Part shown: in pieces, positions 29,987 through 38,589 of the stretch | Layout of the letters: each line of letters opens with the position of its first letter | Numbering within the stretch: position 1 is the stretch's first letter | Virus record (IMG/VR): IMGVR_UViG_3300038309_000033 | Coordinates: 1-39,777 of that record | Direction: 5' to 3' (one strand) | From: a virus | Length of the DNA: 39,777 bases | Position numbers and translations under genes: made by a program | The notes under the pieces: model-generated | What the model was told of the DNA's origin: nothing | The model's database searches: none | Seen by the model: only the letters and a program-made list of their open reading frames with translations

Positions 29987-31270
29987 CTACTGTTCGTATT
30001 CGTCTGCTCCCATTGATGTGGTTGACCCTGATCGAGAGTCATTTTCAAAATCCAAGATAGGAACATCCGAGTCAGAAGAAGGCCCCACTCCGGCGAGGTA
30101 CGCAGAAGATGACACGGACTGAATCTTCCCATTCGCGTCAAGATCTGGATCCGTCGTCACATAGTTTGTGCCCTTGGCCGTGCCAGAGTTATAAAATAGG
30201 TTATAGTCTACGGTGCCGTTAGTAGCACTATAGAAACCCCCCGTAAGAGTATTTAAAATGATATTATTTACGTATTTTCCGGTAGATGTTTGATTGAAAA
30301 TGGCAGTGGTGGTGTTTGTACCATCACCGACAAACGTACAATTTATAACTGAGTAATCGGTCCCCGTACGGGCCAACATATAGTAGTTCCCATCAGTCAG
30401 ATTAAAGAACATAACGTTTTTAAATACATAAGTCCCATAGTAAGAATCAATTATATACGCTGTGTTATCCGGGTCCTCTACTATTATTCCCCTTTCGAAA
30501 TGGGCATACGACCCAGCCAAAACTCCCGGATAACACTGTATGGACTTCCCGGTAGCAGACACCCCAGTTATGGAAAAATCGTATACGTTAAGGGTTGGAG
30601 CCCCGACCCAGTTGAATCCGTTAACACAGTCTACAATAGTTATGCCATTTATAGTAATAATAGGATCATCTGTGCCGGTTTCATTGTGTGAGGAAACGGC
30701 TTCATCTCCAGCCCCCTCCGCGTACATATTGCTATGTACTACAGTTACTCCATCTAAGTGCTGAAACGATTGGTTCCCAACATTATAAGACTTCAAATTA
30801 TTAGTTACTATGCCCGTATAAGTATTTGTGTTATCTCCAAATAAAAACGAGGATGCCGCTCCAGACGTAGAAACAGTTATGTCATCAATTTCTACATAAC
30901 TTTTTGTAATTCTCCAATACCCTCCCGTCCAGTCTGGAAGATGCCCCGGCTCCCCTTTATACACAATTGGGTGCCCATCTGTTCCTGATGATGGAACTAT
31001 AACTACTGATGTAAAATTGCCTCCCCTTGACGAAAACGCTACAACGTCGTCTGAGCTGAATGATGACGCATTGAAAGTTGAGACTGACATAGACGACGCA
31101 GCGTCAGTACAGTCAGTTGCATTTGCAAATGTCGCAGTCCCGTCTTGCCTAACACAGTAGGTATATAACGGGGGCGGTTCTTGGAACGAGTACGAATTGA
31201 CCAAAAAGTCAGCGTAAACATTCGCAGACAACAACAAAAAACTTATAAGGATCGATGGCCTATAAACCAT
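29987..31270 (-). CDS. Beta-helix appendage protein with signal peptide
   Basis: 427 residues, start at 31270 with AAGGGG upstream, overlapping the previous gene by 28 bases. Residues 1-20 (MVYRPSILISFLLLSANVYA) are a textbook Sec signal peptide with an AxA-like cleavage site. The mature part resembles right-handed parallel beta-helix, pectate-lyase-like proteins: IVYKGEPGHLPDWTGGYWRI, YVEIDDITVS, YTGIVTNNLKSYNVG and NCTFVGDGTNTTTAIFNQ, with a C-terminal DSRSGSTTSMGADEYE that matches the end seen in many such proteins (GADEY). It may be a capsid or tail adhesin or polysaccharide-binding enzyme. Secretion of a structural protein would be unusual. Confidence 0.75.
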   Translation of the reverse strand: MVYRPSILISFLLLSANVYADFLVNSYSFQEPPPLYTYCVRQDGTATFANATDCTDAASSMSVSTFNASSFSSDDVVAFSSRGGNFTSVVIVPSSGTDGHPIVYKGEPGHLPDWTGGYWRITKSYVEIDDITVSTSGAASSFLFGDNTNTYTGIVTNNLKSYNVGNQSFQHLDGVTVVHSNMYAEGAGDEAVSSHNETGTDDPIITINGITIVDCVNGFNWVGAPTLNVYDFSITGVSATGKSIQCYPGVLAGSYAHFERGIIVEDPDNTAYIIDSYYGTYVFKNVMFFNLTDGNYYMLARTGTDYSVINCTFVGDGTNTTTAIFNQTSTGKYVNNIILNTLTGGFYSATNGTVDYNLFYNSGTAKGTNYVTTDPDLDANGKIQSVSSSAYLAGVGPSSDSDVPILDFENDSRSGSTTSMGADEYEQ

Positions 31271-31779
31271 ATCTTCAACCCCTTCCCGGCTGTAGTACTG
31301 CCGACCTGTGTCACATTGATTATAATTTCTGCGTCATCCGCTATTGATGAATCGGATATGACTGCCGGAACTGCCGCCGACGTACTTGTCTTCTCTGACG
31401 TATCAATAGAAGGGAGCGTGGAAAATACGGACGCCCCCGATTCGCTTACGTCAACTATAATGGTTGACCCTGTTGGAGCCGTATTTACTGACAGCCTAAC
31501 TTCCGTAAGAGTAAAAGCGTAGGGGGTCCTAAACGTTACCTTTGAAGTCCCAGTAGTTAAGTCTGTTTCCTCGTCGCTGGCTGCGACACAAAAATTAACC
31601 GGAGAGACGTACAGCTCTTGAAACATGTCATCGATATCAATAATTATGCCTTCTGTTTTGGTACTGGAATACCGACCCGATGTTATACTATCAGTTATGT
31701 CGATTCTCTCTGCGTAAGTCGTAGTAACACTGATTAAAAATACCAGAAACATTGTAAATAGAATGCGTCTATTCATCAT
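31243..31779 (-). CDS. Hypothetical beta-rich protein with signal peptide
   Basis: 178 residues, start at 31779 (or 31776) after GAGGGA. Residues 1-22 (MMNRRILFTMFLVFLISVTT then TYA) are a Sec-type signal sequence. The rest is beta-rich: KVTFRTPYAFTLTEVRLSVNTAPTG, STIIVDVSESGASVF and ADDAEIIINVTQVGSTTAGKGLKIWFIG (in parts). This resembles the small carbohydrate-binding-like or tail-fibre-tip domains of phages that carry a PYAFTLTEVRASL-type strand, here preceded by a signal peptide. It is probably a partner of the beta-helix protein that follows, with which it overlaps. Confidence 0.72.
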   Translation of the reverse strand: MMNRRILFTMFLVFLISVTTTYAERIDITDSITSGRYSSTKTEGIIIDIDDMFQELYVSPVNFCVAASDEETDLTTGTSKVTFRTPYAFTLTEVRLSVNTAPTGSTIIVDVSESGASVFSTLPSIDTSEKTSTSAAVPAVISDSSIADDAEIIINVTQVGSTTAGKGLKIWFIGHRSL

Positions 31780-31791
31780 TTTTCCCTCTTT

Positions 31792-32076
31792 TTATGTGAC
31801 GTCCAAGTCTAAGAAGTCCTCTACTTCCATACTAAGTAAGTCCTCTACTTCAGTTTCTAACAAGGCAGGGGTCGTAATCTCTCCTCCATCATCCCAGAAA
31901 TGGTTGATCATATCACCCAATGCCCCAGTATACCCCAAAGAGCTTAATAACTCAAACCACATGTCTGAGTTAGCTTTTATAGGCATCCCTTGAGCTACTA
32001 AAAATTCTCGCTCCGCGTCTTGCAAGCAATTACTGGTTGCCCCATTAGCCTGATAAAACGATAAAGGTATTCTCAT
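31792..32076 (-). CDS. Small virion-module protein
   Basis: 94 residues, start after AGGGGCGTGA. The sequence LVAQGMPIKANSDMWFELLSSLGYTGALGDMINHFWDDGG follows a small-protein pattern (xxLGYTGALNDMLxxFW) seen beside appendage genes in several phages, and the C-terminus is acidic (ETEVEDLLSMEVEDFLDLDV). The function is unknown, perhaps a structural or assembly factor for the neighbouring secreted-looking proteins. Confidence 0.65.
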   Translation of the reverse strand: MRIPLSFYQANGATSNCLQDAEREFLVAQGMPIKANSDMWFELLSSLGYTGALGDMINHFWDDGGEITTPALLETEVEDLLSMEVEDFLDLDVT

Positions 32077-32098
32077 TCACGCCCCCTATATAAGGATA

Positions 32099-32119
32099 GG
32101 AGGGCTCTATGAGCCCTCC
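32099..32119 (-). terminator. 9-bp stem hairpin
   Basis: GGAGGGCTC and GAGCCCTCC with a TAT loop, just after the stop at 32123 on the leftward strand. The U-tract is weak, so partial termination or processing is the more likely effect. Confidence 0.5.
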
Positions 32120-32122
32120 ATT

Positions 32123-32554
32123 TTATACGCCGTCAGCTTCACCCCATTGCTCCCACATATTGTCTCTGATTTGTCGGAAACAGGAGTCAAACAGAAGGGA
32201 TCCATGAGCGCCGCTTCTGACTGACGCTTCGATACCAATAGCCACGTCTCCTTCTACGATATCTGTAGAAGTCGTAGTAGACTCGATACTGTTTTTACTT
32301 CCGTTCAGCGGAACTCGAAAATACAGAGTAGTCGCTGTAGGTTTAAGGTAGTTAGATTCTCTGGCTCGGTTAATCAAAGCCATTAGCTTACCTTCGACTT
32401 CCACGGCACGATGCTCGTCATCGTCTCCTAAATCTAAGTAGATTGCTAAGCACCCCGCTGAAGGAGCAACAGGGGCGCCAGATACGTAGTCAGTAACGAC
32501 CACACTCGTCTTGTTTCCTTGAAGAATTTTTTCTCCTTTAATAGATAGGGCCAT
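32123..32554 (-). CDS. Hypothetical structural-module protein
   Basis: 143 residues, start after AAGGAGGCCCGTAT. The protein is beta-rich with an acidic DLGDDDEHRAVEVEGKLMALINRARE helix region and an ATTLYFRVPLNG strand. No family is recognised. Its position between the capsid genes and the tail genes suggests a head-completion or decoration protein. Confidence 0.7.
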   Translation of the reverse strand: MALSIKGEKILQGNKTSVVVTDYVSGAPVAPSAGCLAIYLDLGDDDEHRAVEVEGKLMALINRARESNYLKPTATTLYFRVPLNGSKNSIESTTTSTDIVEGDVAIGIEASVRSGAHGSLLFDSCFRQIRDNMWEQWGEADGV

Positions 32555-32587
32555 ATACGGGCCTCCTTATGAGTGGACTACCAAGGG

Positions 32588-32857
32588 TTATTCAAAATCC
32601 CCAGTACCAGTATTGGGCGCCAAAGCCGCTTTCAGTACCTGGGCCTTTTCTTCATTGGCCTTCTTCTGCTTTTTGTAGGCGTCTTCTCGGGCTTTTGACT
32701 TTGCTTTGGCGGCATTCAAGTCTCTCTGAGTAAACTTCATAACGGTGGATACGTCGACATGAAGTTTTTTGGCGATCAGTTTGGGGTTAACCTCTTCCGC
32801 CAGCCATACTGCGCATTGAACCTGTTCTTTTTTATTGAGCCCCACTTTATGAGCCAT
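32588..32857 (-). CDS. Small helix-turn-helix protein
   Basis: 89 residues. Start at 32857 (MAHKVGLNKK) after TAAGGAGATAATAATC; the frame open to 32899 starts inside the parS-like site. Residues 8-45 form a likely helix-turn-helix (NKKEQVQCAVWLAEEVNPKLIAKKLHVDVSTVMKFTQ, here in one motif with residues LIAKKLHVDVSTVMK as turn and recognition helix). A long basic helix follows (KAKSKAREDAYKKQKKANEEK). It lies directly after the capsid gene and may be a DNA-binding regulator of late genes or a packaged DNA-binding protein. Confidence 0.7.
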   Translation of the reverse strand: MAHKVGLNKKEQVQCAVWLAEEVNPKLIAKKLHVDVSTVMKFTQRDLNAAKAKSKAREDAYKKQKKANEEKAQVLKAALAPNTGTGDFE

Positions 32858-32892
32858 GATTATTATCTCCTTAATTGAGTGGTAGGTGGGGG

Positions 32893-32906
32893 GTTCCACG
32901 TGGAAC
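32893..32906. repeat. parS-like site 23 (perfect core)
   Basis: Exact core with GGG/CCC flanks, between the capsid stop and the helix-turn-helix gene start. Confidence 0.9.
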
Positions 32907-32918
32907 CCCTATTAAACA

Positions 32919-33797
32919 TTACAAGCTATCCAGGAAGTGCCCGTGGACGATCTGCTCGTCCTCAACACGAGTCGCCCCCGCAGTGTACTGTGCGAAAATC
33001 TGAATCATGTACGATTTGTCGGGGTTCTCCCCGATACGAGTAAAAACATCCTGGTTGATTACGAGGCCCAGGGCTTGCATAGTGTAGAACAAGCAAGAAA
33101 TCTCACCAGCTGCCGGAGACAGGAGACGATTGGACATGATCCAGGTAAACCCCATCCAGTTAGGGACGATTCCAGTGTTATACAGATTCTGAAGAGCCTC
33201 CCTCTGAACGTAATCTGCTGAAGTCTGCTCCGTCAGTTGCATAAGTTTTCGAACTTGGGTGGGCCCGATTACCGCTACCTTAGGAACGGACATGTCAATG
33301 TCGTTCGACATGAAAATTTCCTGAATCTCCGTAATGGCGTCAAACGTAATAGGCGTAGACCCGTCCCCAACCACTTGGGCTGCGGGAAATGCAACTGCTA
33401 CACCATCACCATCAGTGGCGTCTCCCGTAGCTGCGGCGATAATCAAATCATCCCAAGACCGGTTCATCGCCATGGCTTGGTTCTTAGCATAAGCCGACTC
33501 CGGATTCACCAGCATTTGAACTTTGTCCTCATGTTCAACGGTCATGAGATGAACGAAGGTACGAGGGGACACGGCTCTCCGAGTCCACGCGTCATCCACG
33601 TAGAAAGTACTGGAGTCTTCCCGGCGGGTGGTCTTTTCCAGAGCGTCAGTAGCCGCCAGACGATCAAAGTTGTAAACTTCTCCAGAACTGTACTCAACCA
33701 TAACTGTACTCCGCAGCTTTGTATCCCCCTGCTGAGCTAAGTGGATGACCAGGTCTTTGTATTCTTCGATGAAAGCGTTGTCGATTGTGATAGCCAT
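32919..33797 (-). CDS. Major capsid protein
   Basis: 292 residues; start at 33797 (MAITIDNAF) after TAAGGAGAACAACT rather than the upstream ATG 33830. The sequence shows the pattern of a phage capsid family used by many podoviruses: FIEEYKDLVIHLAQQGDTKLR at the N-terminus, YNFDRLAATDALEK, a TRREDSSTFYVDDAWTRRA segment, AVIGPTQVRKLMQ and GFTWIMSNRLL towards the C-terminus. An HK97-type fold is expected from the family, not visible directly. It sits next to the scaffold gene, as expected. Confidence 0.88.
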   Translation of the reverse strand: MAITIDNAFIEEYKDLVIHLAQQGDTKLRSTVMVEYSSGEVYNFDRLAATDALEKTTRREDSSTFYVDDAWTRRAVSPRTFVHLMTVEHEDKVQMLVNPESAYAKNQAMAMNRSWDDLIIAAATGDATDGDGVAVAFPAAQVVGDGSTPITFDAITEIQEIFMSNDIDMSVPKVAVIGPTQVRKLMQLTEQTSADYVQREALQNLYNTGIVPNWMGFTWIMSNRLLSPAAGEISCLFYTMQALGLVINQDVFTRIGENPDKSYMIQIFAQYTAGATRVEDEQIVHGHFLDSL

Positions 33798-33901
33798 AGT
33801 TGTTCTCCTTAGATAAGTTAATGTTAACATTGTTATAGTGACAGCTACCCATATCGGACTATCATTTTAATTCGGGACCTGATCAGGCTCCCCCGAGAGG
33901 G

Positions 33902-33915
33902 GTTCCACGTGGAAC
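33902..33915. repeat. parS-like site 24 (perfect core)
   Basis: Exact core with GGG/CCC flanks, in the gap between scaffold stop and capsid start. Confidence 0.9.
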
Positions 33916-33917
33916 CC

Positions 33918-34922
33918 CTATTTATCATTTGATCCTATAGGAAACGTTGTCCCCGGAGCTGCTTGGGTACCAGTTTTAGGGTTTTTCAATAGGTATAGCT
34001 CCCGCATAAAAGCCATGGCCGTTTTATGGCCGGGGTCGTGAGGATTATTATACGGGTGCTTTTTGTTATTTCGAATCTCGGATATCTTAATGGTAGCCTC
34101 CGCTGGAGTCATTACCCCGGAATTACTCGTATCCTGCTGAAAAGAATTCGAAGCCCCGAGAGTCTTCGTAGCCAGCCTATGCAGCCATACCATAGTACTG
34201 CGGTCCACCGACCCGGCTTCCACGGCCTTAACCACAGATTCGGGAGCTTCAGATTGAGTTATAAAATTTTTTACGATATTTGTGTTACGGTCAAAAGCCG
34301 TCCCCCATTCCGCCTCAAGCTTAGCCCGGTCCTCTTTGTGAAGAGTTCCGGCTTGCTCAGTAGCAGTAATGTGGCGGCTCATCATAGCGTTAAGAGACTC
34401 TTCAAATTTCTTTTGACTAAGCCCCGCTTTAAAAGCCACTTCTTTGTAAGACTTCACAAACTCCTTCCCAAAATCTTTCAACTCTTCTCCTTTGGAGTTG
34501 ACGAACTTGGGCGTTACGTAGTCCCCCGCCTTCCCCGGACGACCCATTCGAGTATACAAATCGTTTAAAGTACTCTCATCTTCGAAGTTCGGGGTACTCA
34601 TAAGCCCCGGAACTCTCTCTTTGAGCTTAGCATGAAATGCCGCCCTATCCTCATCCCCAGCATCTGCGGAAGGAATCCGAATGGAAGAGCCCATACGAGA
34701 TCTCATGTTCACCATCTGATCCCAAAATTTCTCCGGAGAGTCAGAATTCTTTACCTCATCCCATTGGCGAACATCCTCCGGTAAAGTCGAGTGCCATTCC
34801 GGAGGCGCCTCTCCCCCTTCGCACAGTGCCAAGGGCCCGGAATAGTTAAAATACTCCTCTTCCAGTAGCTCCCCTGTCGCCATGTCCATTCGTATTTTAG
34901 TATAGATTTTGTGTTGGGCCAT
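33918..34922 (-). CDS. Scaffold protein
   Basis: 334 residues, start after TAGGAGGATTCGATT. Acidic N-terminus, then a region rich in charged helices; MGRPGKAGDYVTP and AEWGTAFDRNTNIVKNF are typical of podovirus capsid-assembly scaffolds, which show the RP-x-x-x-xY-P and EWG-x-x-x elements. It guides procapsid formation with the major capsid protein encoded next. No protease motif was seen. Confidence 0.82.
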   Translation of the reverse strand: MAQHKIYTKIRMDMATGELLEEEYFNYSGPLALCEGGEAPPEWHSTLPEDVRQWDEVKNSDSPEKFWDQMVNMRSRMGSSIRIPSADAGDEDRAAFHAKLKERVPGLMSTPNFEDESTLNDLYTRMGRPGKAGDYVTPKFVNSKGEELKDFGKEFVKSYKEVAFKAGLSQKKFEESLNAMMSRHITATEQAGTLHKEDRAKLEAEWGTAFDRNTNIVKNFITQSEAPESVVKAVEAGSVDRSTMVWLHRLATKTLGASNSFQQDTSNSGVMTPAEATIKISEIRNNKKHPYNNPHDPGHKTAMAFMRELYLLKNPKTGTQAAPGTTFPIGSNDK

Positions 34923-34934
34923 AATCGAATCCTC

Positions 34935-35168
34935 CTATTCTTCATCTTCTTGAGTTCTATTCTCGACAAACTTAACTGCTTGTCGAATTATCTGTACTAT
35001 ATCCCTCTGCCCCTCTTTAAAAGCCGTCATATCTGGCTCCCCCGGAGTAAAGCTTATGGAGTTATAAAACAGTTTGTTGAATATCTCCAAAACATTTTGA
35101 CCGACTGACGAAAGAAATAGGCGCCCAATATCCGTCATATCGCTTTCACTAATTTCTTTCATTATCAT
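34935..35168 (-). CDS. Small Bbp19-like protein
   Basis: 77 residues, start overlapping the portal stop, with GAGGGAG upstream. The middle and end, IGRLFLSSVGQNVLEIFNKLFYN, then DMTAFKEGQRDIVQIIRQAVKF (in parts), resemble the Bbp19 family of small phage proteins found between portal and scaffold genes. The family's function is unclear, probably head assembly. Confidence 0.7.
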   Translation of the reverse strand: MIMKEISESDMTDIGRLFLSSVGQNVLEIFNKLFYNSISFTPGEPDMTAFKEGQRDIVQIIRQAVKFVENRTQEDEE

Positions 35169-36823
35169 TTTTTAACTCCCTCTCGCCCTTCTCGCATTGC
35201 TTGAGTCCCTTTTCCCACGCTCTGAGCAGCTTCCCCCTCCATCTGAAGATTAATAATCTCCTCCTGCTGAGCCATCTTGCGTTGACGAGCAAGCCTCGTC
35301 CTCTTAACTTGAGTAGGACTGTTTATCAATCGAGTAGGAACACCTGCGTTTATAGCCTGCTCTCGAGCTACCGCATCTACATTTGGTATGTCCCTGGCTT
35401 CCGGATACACTTCCGAAATAGCCAAAAGATTGCCCATCCAGGTATCTATGGACGACGCACTCTCCATTCTTTGAGACTTAGCCAAAGTCCCCAAATACTC
35501 AATTTTAAGACCGGCATTACCGGACGTCAAGACCTCCGGAAGATCCGGAAACTTCTTATACCGAAAATTTATCATAAACTGCCGAGTAACTACAGGGTCC
35601 ATAAAATGCGTTTTCAGTCTACCAAAGGTGGGGCCTATGAGCCTCTGCATGAGTTGGACTCTCGCGTATACCTCCGCGGCTGTCATCGCCGGAGAGTCCT
35701 TTAATTTCAGCTCATCCTCATAAAACGTTTCTTTAATAGACTGCTGTAGCTCCGCTTTATTCAAGGAGGAAATGTCAAATCGGGCTTTAGACTCAAAAGC
35801 TTTCATAGACTTCTCGATATCCTGTACTACGACCGTCCCGCCTGCGGACAGGTCAATATCCCCATAAACGCCTTTCTTAGTTGTCATAATAGTAGGGTCT
35901 ATTACCTTCTCCCCAGCTACGGTCACGAGTTCTACCAATTGATTGAGAGTAAGTACGTCCCAAACAGCTATCATCGCGGGAGAGAACCCATGCTGAGACC
36001 CCGATACCCGTCGCCATTGAGGGGCGAATACCGGCATCTCATGATGCCCTCCTACTTTTCCCAGGAGTTCACACGTCTCCCAAAGAATGTATTTACTACC
36101 ATAAGGCCGATTTTCCACCGCTAACTTGGTGAAAGTATCCGCTTTCTTATTCTCCGGAATAGTGTATATACAAAAAATAATCTTATGCCGCTCCAGAGAC
36201 CGAGAGGGGTCGGCATAGGCCTTTTTGATTGATTCCGGAATGTCCTCTTCTCCAAATTTGTCTACTATTTGATCGGCAGTCCATTGCATCACTCGGTAGA
36301 AATTAATGATGGTATCGTCTACCGCCAAATCAAAATAGCATTCACTCGGGGGCAGCGCTTGGTACTGAGTCCTCTTTAAATCGCCCTCATCATCCTCCTC
36401 TGGCATGCTGGTTAGGACTCCTATAGAGAACGCCGTTAAGTCTATATAGACCTCACTGGCTTCTAAATCAAAGTTAGATTGCTTAAAGGACTGATAAGTT
36501 ATATCGTCCGCCGCTTCCAGCCAAAGTTTAGCCTCATTAATTAACGCCTGCTTAGGATCCCTGAAGCCAAAGCCAAACCACTTTACTTCAGAATTCGTCA
36601 TGGCCCCGTGAATATGGGCGGCCAAATTGGCGTTAGCCGACAGAGCTGTTGAGTCGAAGATTTCTCTACGACGCCAGTCGACCTCGCTTTCTCCGCCTAT
36701 ACCACCAAAGAGTGATATGCGGAAAGGGGCCACAAAACGCTCAATTACGTCCCACATCTCATCCAGATTAGCTCGGTTTCTAATCCGGGCCTCGGTTCGT
36801 CTTTTGATAATCTTCTCGTCCAT
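35165..36823 (-). CDS. Portal (head-tail connector) protein
   Basis: 552 residues, start after GAGGACTGATT. It opens with RRTEARIRNRANLDEMWDVIERFVAP and shows the connector signatures of T7-like portals: REIFDSTALSANANLAAHIHGAMTNSEVKWFGF, QYQALPPSECYFDLA and APQWRRVSGSQHGFSPAMIAVWDV (in segments). LSAGGTVVV and the ALMQRLIGPTFGRL region follow. The C-terminus is glutamine/lysine-rich. It forms the DNA gate with terminase, encoded just upstream. Confidence 0.92.
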   Translation of the reverse strand: MDEKIIKRRTEARIRNRANLDEMWDVIERFVAPFRISLFGGIGGESEVDWRRREIFDSTALSANANLAAHIHGAMTNSEVKWFGFGFRDPKQALINEAKLWLEAADDITYQSFKQSNFDLEASEVYIDLTAFSIGVLTSMPEEDDEGDLKRTQYQALPPSECYFDLAVDDTIINFYRVMQWTADQIVDKFGEEDIPESIKKAYADPSRSLERHKIIFCIYTIPENKKADTFTKLAVENRPYGSKYILWETCELLGKVGGHHEMPVFAPQWRRVSGSQHGFSPAMIAVWDVLTLNQLVELVTVAGEKVIDPTIMTTKKGVYGDIDLSAGGTVVVQDIEKSMKAFESKARFDISSLNKAELQQSIKETFYEDELKLKDSPAMTAAEVYARVQLMQRLIGPTFGRLKTHFMDPVVTRQFMINFRYKKFPDLPEVLTSGNAGLKIEYLGTLAKSQRMESASSIDTWMGNLLAISEVYPEARDIPNVDAVAREQAINAGVPTRLINSPTQVKRTRLARQRKMAQQEEIINLQMEGEAAQSVGKGTQAMREGREGVKK

Positions 36824-36825
36824 AA

Positions 36826-37179
36826 TCAGTCCTCTGAATGGGGTTCCACGTGGAACCCCCCGTGATCGATCTGTCTTTTGTTAGCTTGAACCGGCTCCAG
36901 CTTCATATGAATCATTATCCTCACAATATTCTGCTCTACGCACTTCAGCCTGTCTGATAGTTCTTTGGCAGATCGGTCCATTTCTTTTCTGTACTGTTTA
37001 CAATCCTCCGGTTGAATCACGCTCAGCCCTCCCCTCTCCTGAAACACCACTCTATTAACTGTTCTGAGCTTATCTTCCAGCGCCTTGATTCGGGCCCTCA
37101 TGCTTGCGACTACTACCGATAGGGACGCTACATACGTCCCTATGTATATAACGTCCCTTAACGTAAATGTCACGTCCAT
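36826..37179 (-). CDS. Membrane-anchored coiled-coil protein, spanin/holin-like
   Basis: 117 residues, start after AAGGAGGGCGGGCTAA, one base after the terminase stop. An N-terminal transmembrane helix (about residues 8-27, DVIYIGTYVASLSVVVASM) is followed by a coiled coil (ARIKALEDKLRT and KEMDRSAKELSDRLKCVEQNI). This layout fits a type II membrane protein, such as an i-spanin or a lysis accessory. The last residues (GGFHVEPHSED) are encoded by a perfect parS-like site. Confidence 0.65.
   Translation of the reverse strand: MDVTFTLRDVIYIGTYVASLSVVVASMRARIKALEDKLRTVNRVVFQERGGLSVIQPEDCKQYRKEMDRSAKELSDRLKCVEQNIVRIMIHMKLEPVQANKRQIDHGGFHVEPHSED
36843..36856. repeat. parS-like site 25 (perfect), at the end of a coding sequence
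   Basis: Exact core with GGG/CCC flanks, translated as G-F-H-V-E-P near the C-terminus of the 117-residue protein and 20 bp before the portal start. Confidence 0.9.
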
Positions 37180-38544
37180 TTAGCCCGCCCTCCTTCTGCT
37201 ATGATGTCGGACTCCCGCTCGGCTGCGATATCCTATAGCCTTGACTACTCGGGCCGCCCCAGTTCCGAATTCCCTTAAATCAATTAACGAGTCTGCTATT
37301 ACAGCCATCATCCGAAATGCATCCGCCCCGTGGTTAGCCCAGCTCTTAGCAGGGGTATCCGAGAACGATTCGCTTCGGGGGTCAAACTTCTTATGGTAGT
37401 GCTCTAACGCTTTCCTTCCCAATTCCGTTTTATCTTTATCAAACCAGCATCGTGGGAGAATTTCCCGCACCGCTTCGATTCCCTCCATAAGAGGAAGCTT
37501 GTCCACAATCTCGAAATCAATCCCATGTTCCGATGCCGTTTCCCACCTGGACTTCTTGTTTGACATTTCCTCGACGTTAATGTCGTGCGGGGCGTAGTGT
37601 TCGGCGTACGCATAAGGTCTCTCCTTCACCTGCTTAATCTGGTGTATTAAAGAAGTCTCAACAGATTCATGGTAGTCAATAAGGCGAATCTCGTGCTGGA
37701 AGAACTGAACGAACCAAATAGCACACGCATCGCGCTTTCCTAAATCCCAAAAAGTATAAACAGGAAGCCGCGGATTATACGGCACTCGATTAAAACGGTC
37801 GTCCTTTCGAAGAGCCTCCATCTCCGTTGAGTAGTATGTTCCGACATTCCCCGTTAAGAAACTCGTGTAGTACTCTTGGTCAATCAAAGCCTCTGGCATC
37901 CCACTTCTACGGTCTTCCTCTATCGCCTCCAGAGAAGGGACCCCCGTGTCATCCCGTGTTAGATGCTGAACGAACCATGAGGAATCGGGGCGTATGGCTT
38001 GGATGTAAAGCTCGTAGAACTCATTCGACATTCCACGAGGAGTTCCGTTAAACAATGCCCAACCATCGTTCTCGGCTAATATGGGTCGGAGATAGTCCCA
38101 TACCCCCCGTTTGTGGATACTCGCCTCAGTAAACACGATACCGAAAGGGTTCGTGCCGACTACGGCGTCAATGTTGTCCGAGCCTACGAGCTTTATCTGA
38201 CTACCATTGGGGAGCCGTTGGCGCATCTCCAGCTTCGACCTCCCTTGATTATACATCCCGTTTATAAGTTCCGGGGGGACATAGTCAAGAAACCTGCGCC
38301 CCTTTCCGTCCGTTCCTTCCCATATAATTTGTCGCGCTTGATTATAGTATGGGGCCATGTAATAGTACAGCCCCACTCGCTGCATGGCTTTCGCGATTGT
38401 TAGATTCCAGCTGAATAGGTCTTTCCCATTTCTTCTTGGCCATATAAGCATCCCCCGCCTAAACTGGGGTTGAACGCAAACATTCCATGGAAGGATCTGG
38501 TAGTCGCGGTGTTCGAAATTGTAAGGTAGCGTTATATCAATCAT
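37180..38544 (-). CDS. Terminase large subunit
   Basis: 454 residues. The ATPase P-loop is WPRRNGKDLFSW (residues 36-47, K41), of the RRNGKD type. Walker B is GIVFTE (135-140) and a coupling motif occurs at LFNGTPRG. The nuclease part begins at YTFWDLGKRDACAIWF (about 265), where FWDLG provides the first metal aspartate, and later has the ADAFRMM element (GADAF). Length is normal for T7/short-tail phage terminases. It packages DNA into procapsids with the small terminase encoded upstream. Confidence 0.95.
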   Translation of the reverse strand: MIDITLPYNFEHRDYQILPWNVCVQPQFRRGMLIWPRRNGKDLFSWNLTIAKAMQRVGLYYYMAPYYNQARQIIWEGTDGKGRRFLDYVPPELINGMYNQGRSKLEMRQRLPNGSQIKLVGSDNIDAVVGTNPFGIVFTEASIHKRGVWDYLRPILAENDGWALFNGTPRGMSNEFYELYIQAIRPDSSWFVQHLTRDDTGVPSLEAIEEDRRSGMPEALIDQEYYTSFLTGNVGTYYSTEMEALRKDDRFNRVPYNPRLPVYTFWDLGKRDACAIWFVQFFQHEIRLIDYHESVETSLIHQIKQVKERPYAYAEHYAPHDINVEEMSNKKSRWETASEHGIDFEIVDKLPLMEGIEAVREILPRCWFDKDKTELGRKALEHYHKKFDPRSESFSDTPAKSWANHGADAFRMMAVIADSLIDLREFGTGAARVVKAIGYRSRAGVRHHSRRRAG

Positions 38545-38589
38545 GGCGTTGGGGCCTTACGCTAACCACCATGGGGCGGTAGCGGTGGG

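Noticed and set aside
38465-38495. TTCCATGGAA near 38484 as another parS-like site
   Set aside because: It lacks the CACGTG/CATGTG spacing and the full GTTCC/GGAAC arms. It is a shorter palindrome within the terminase coding sequence.
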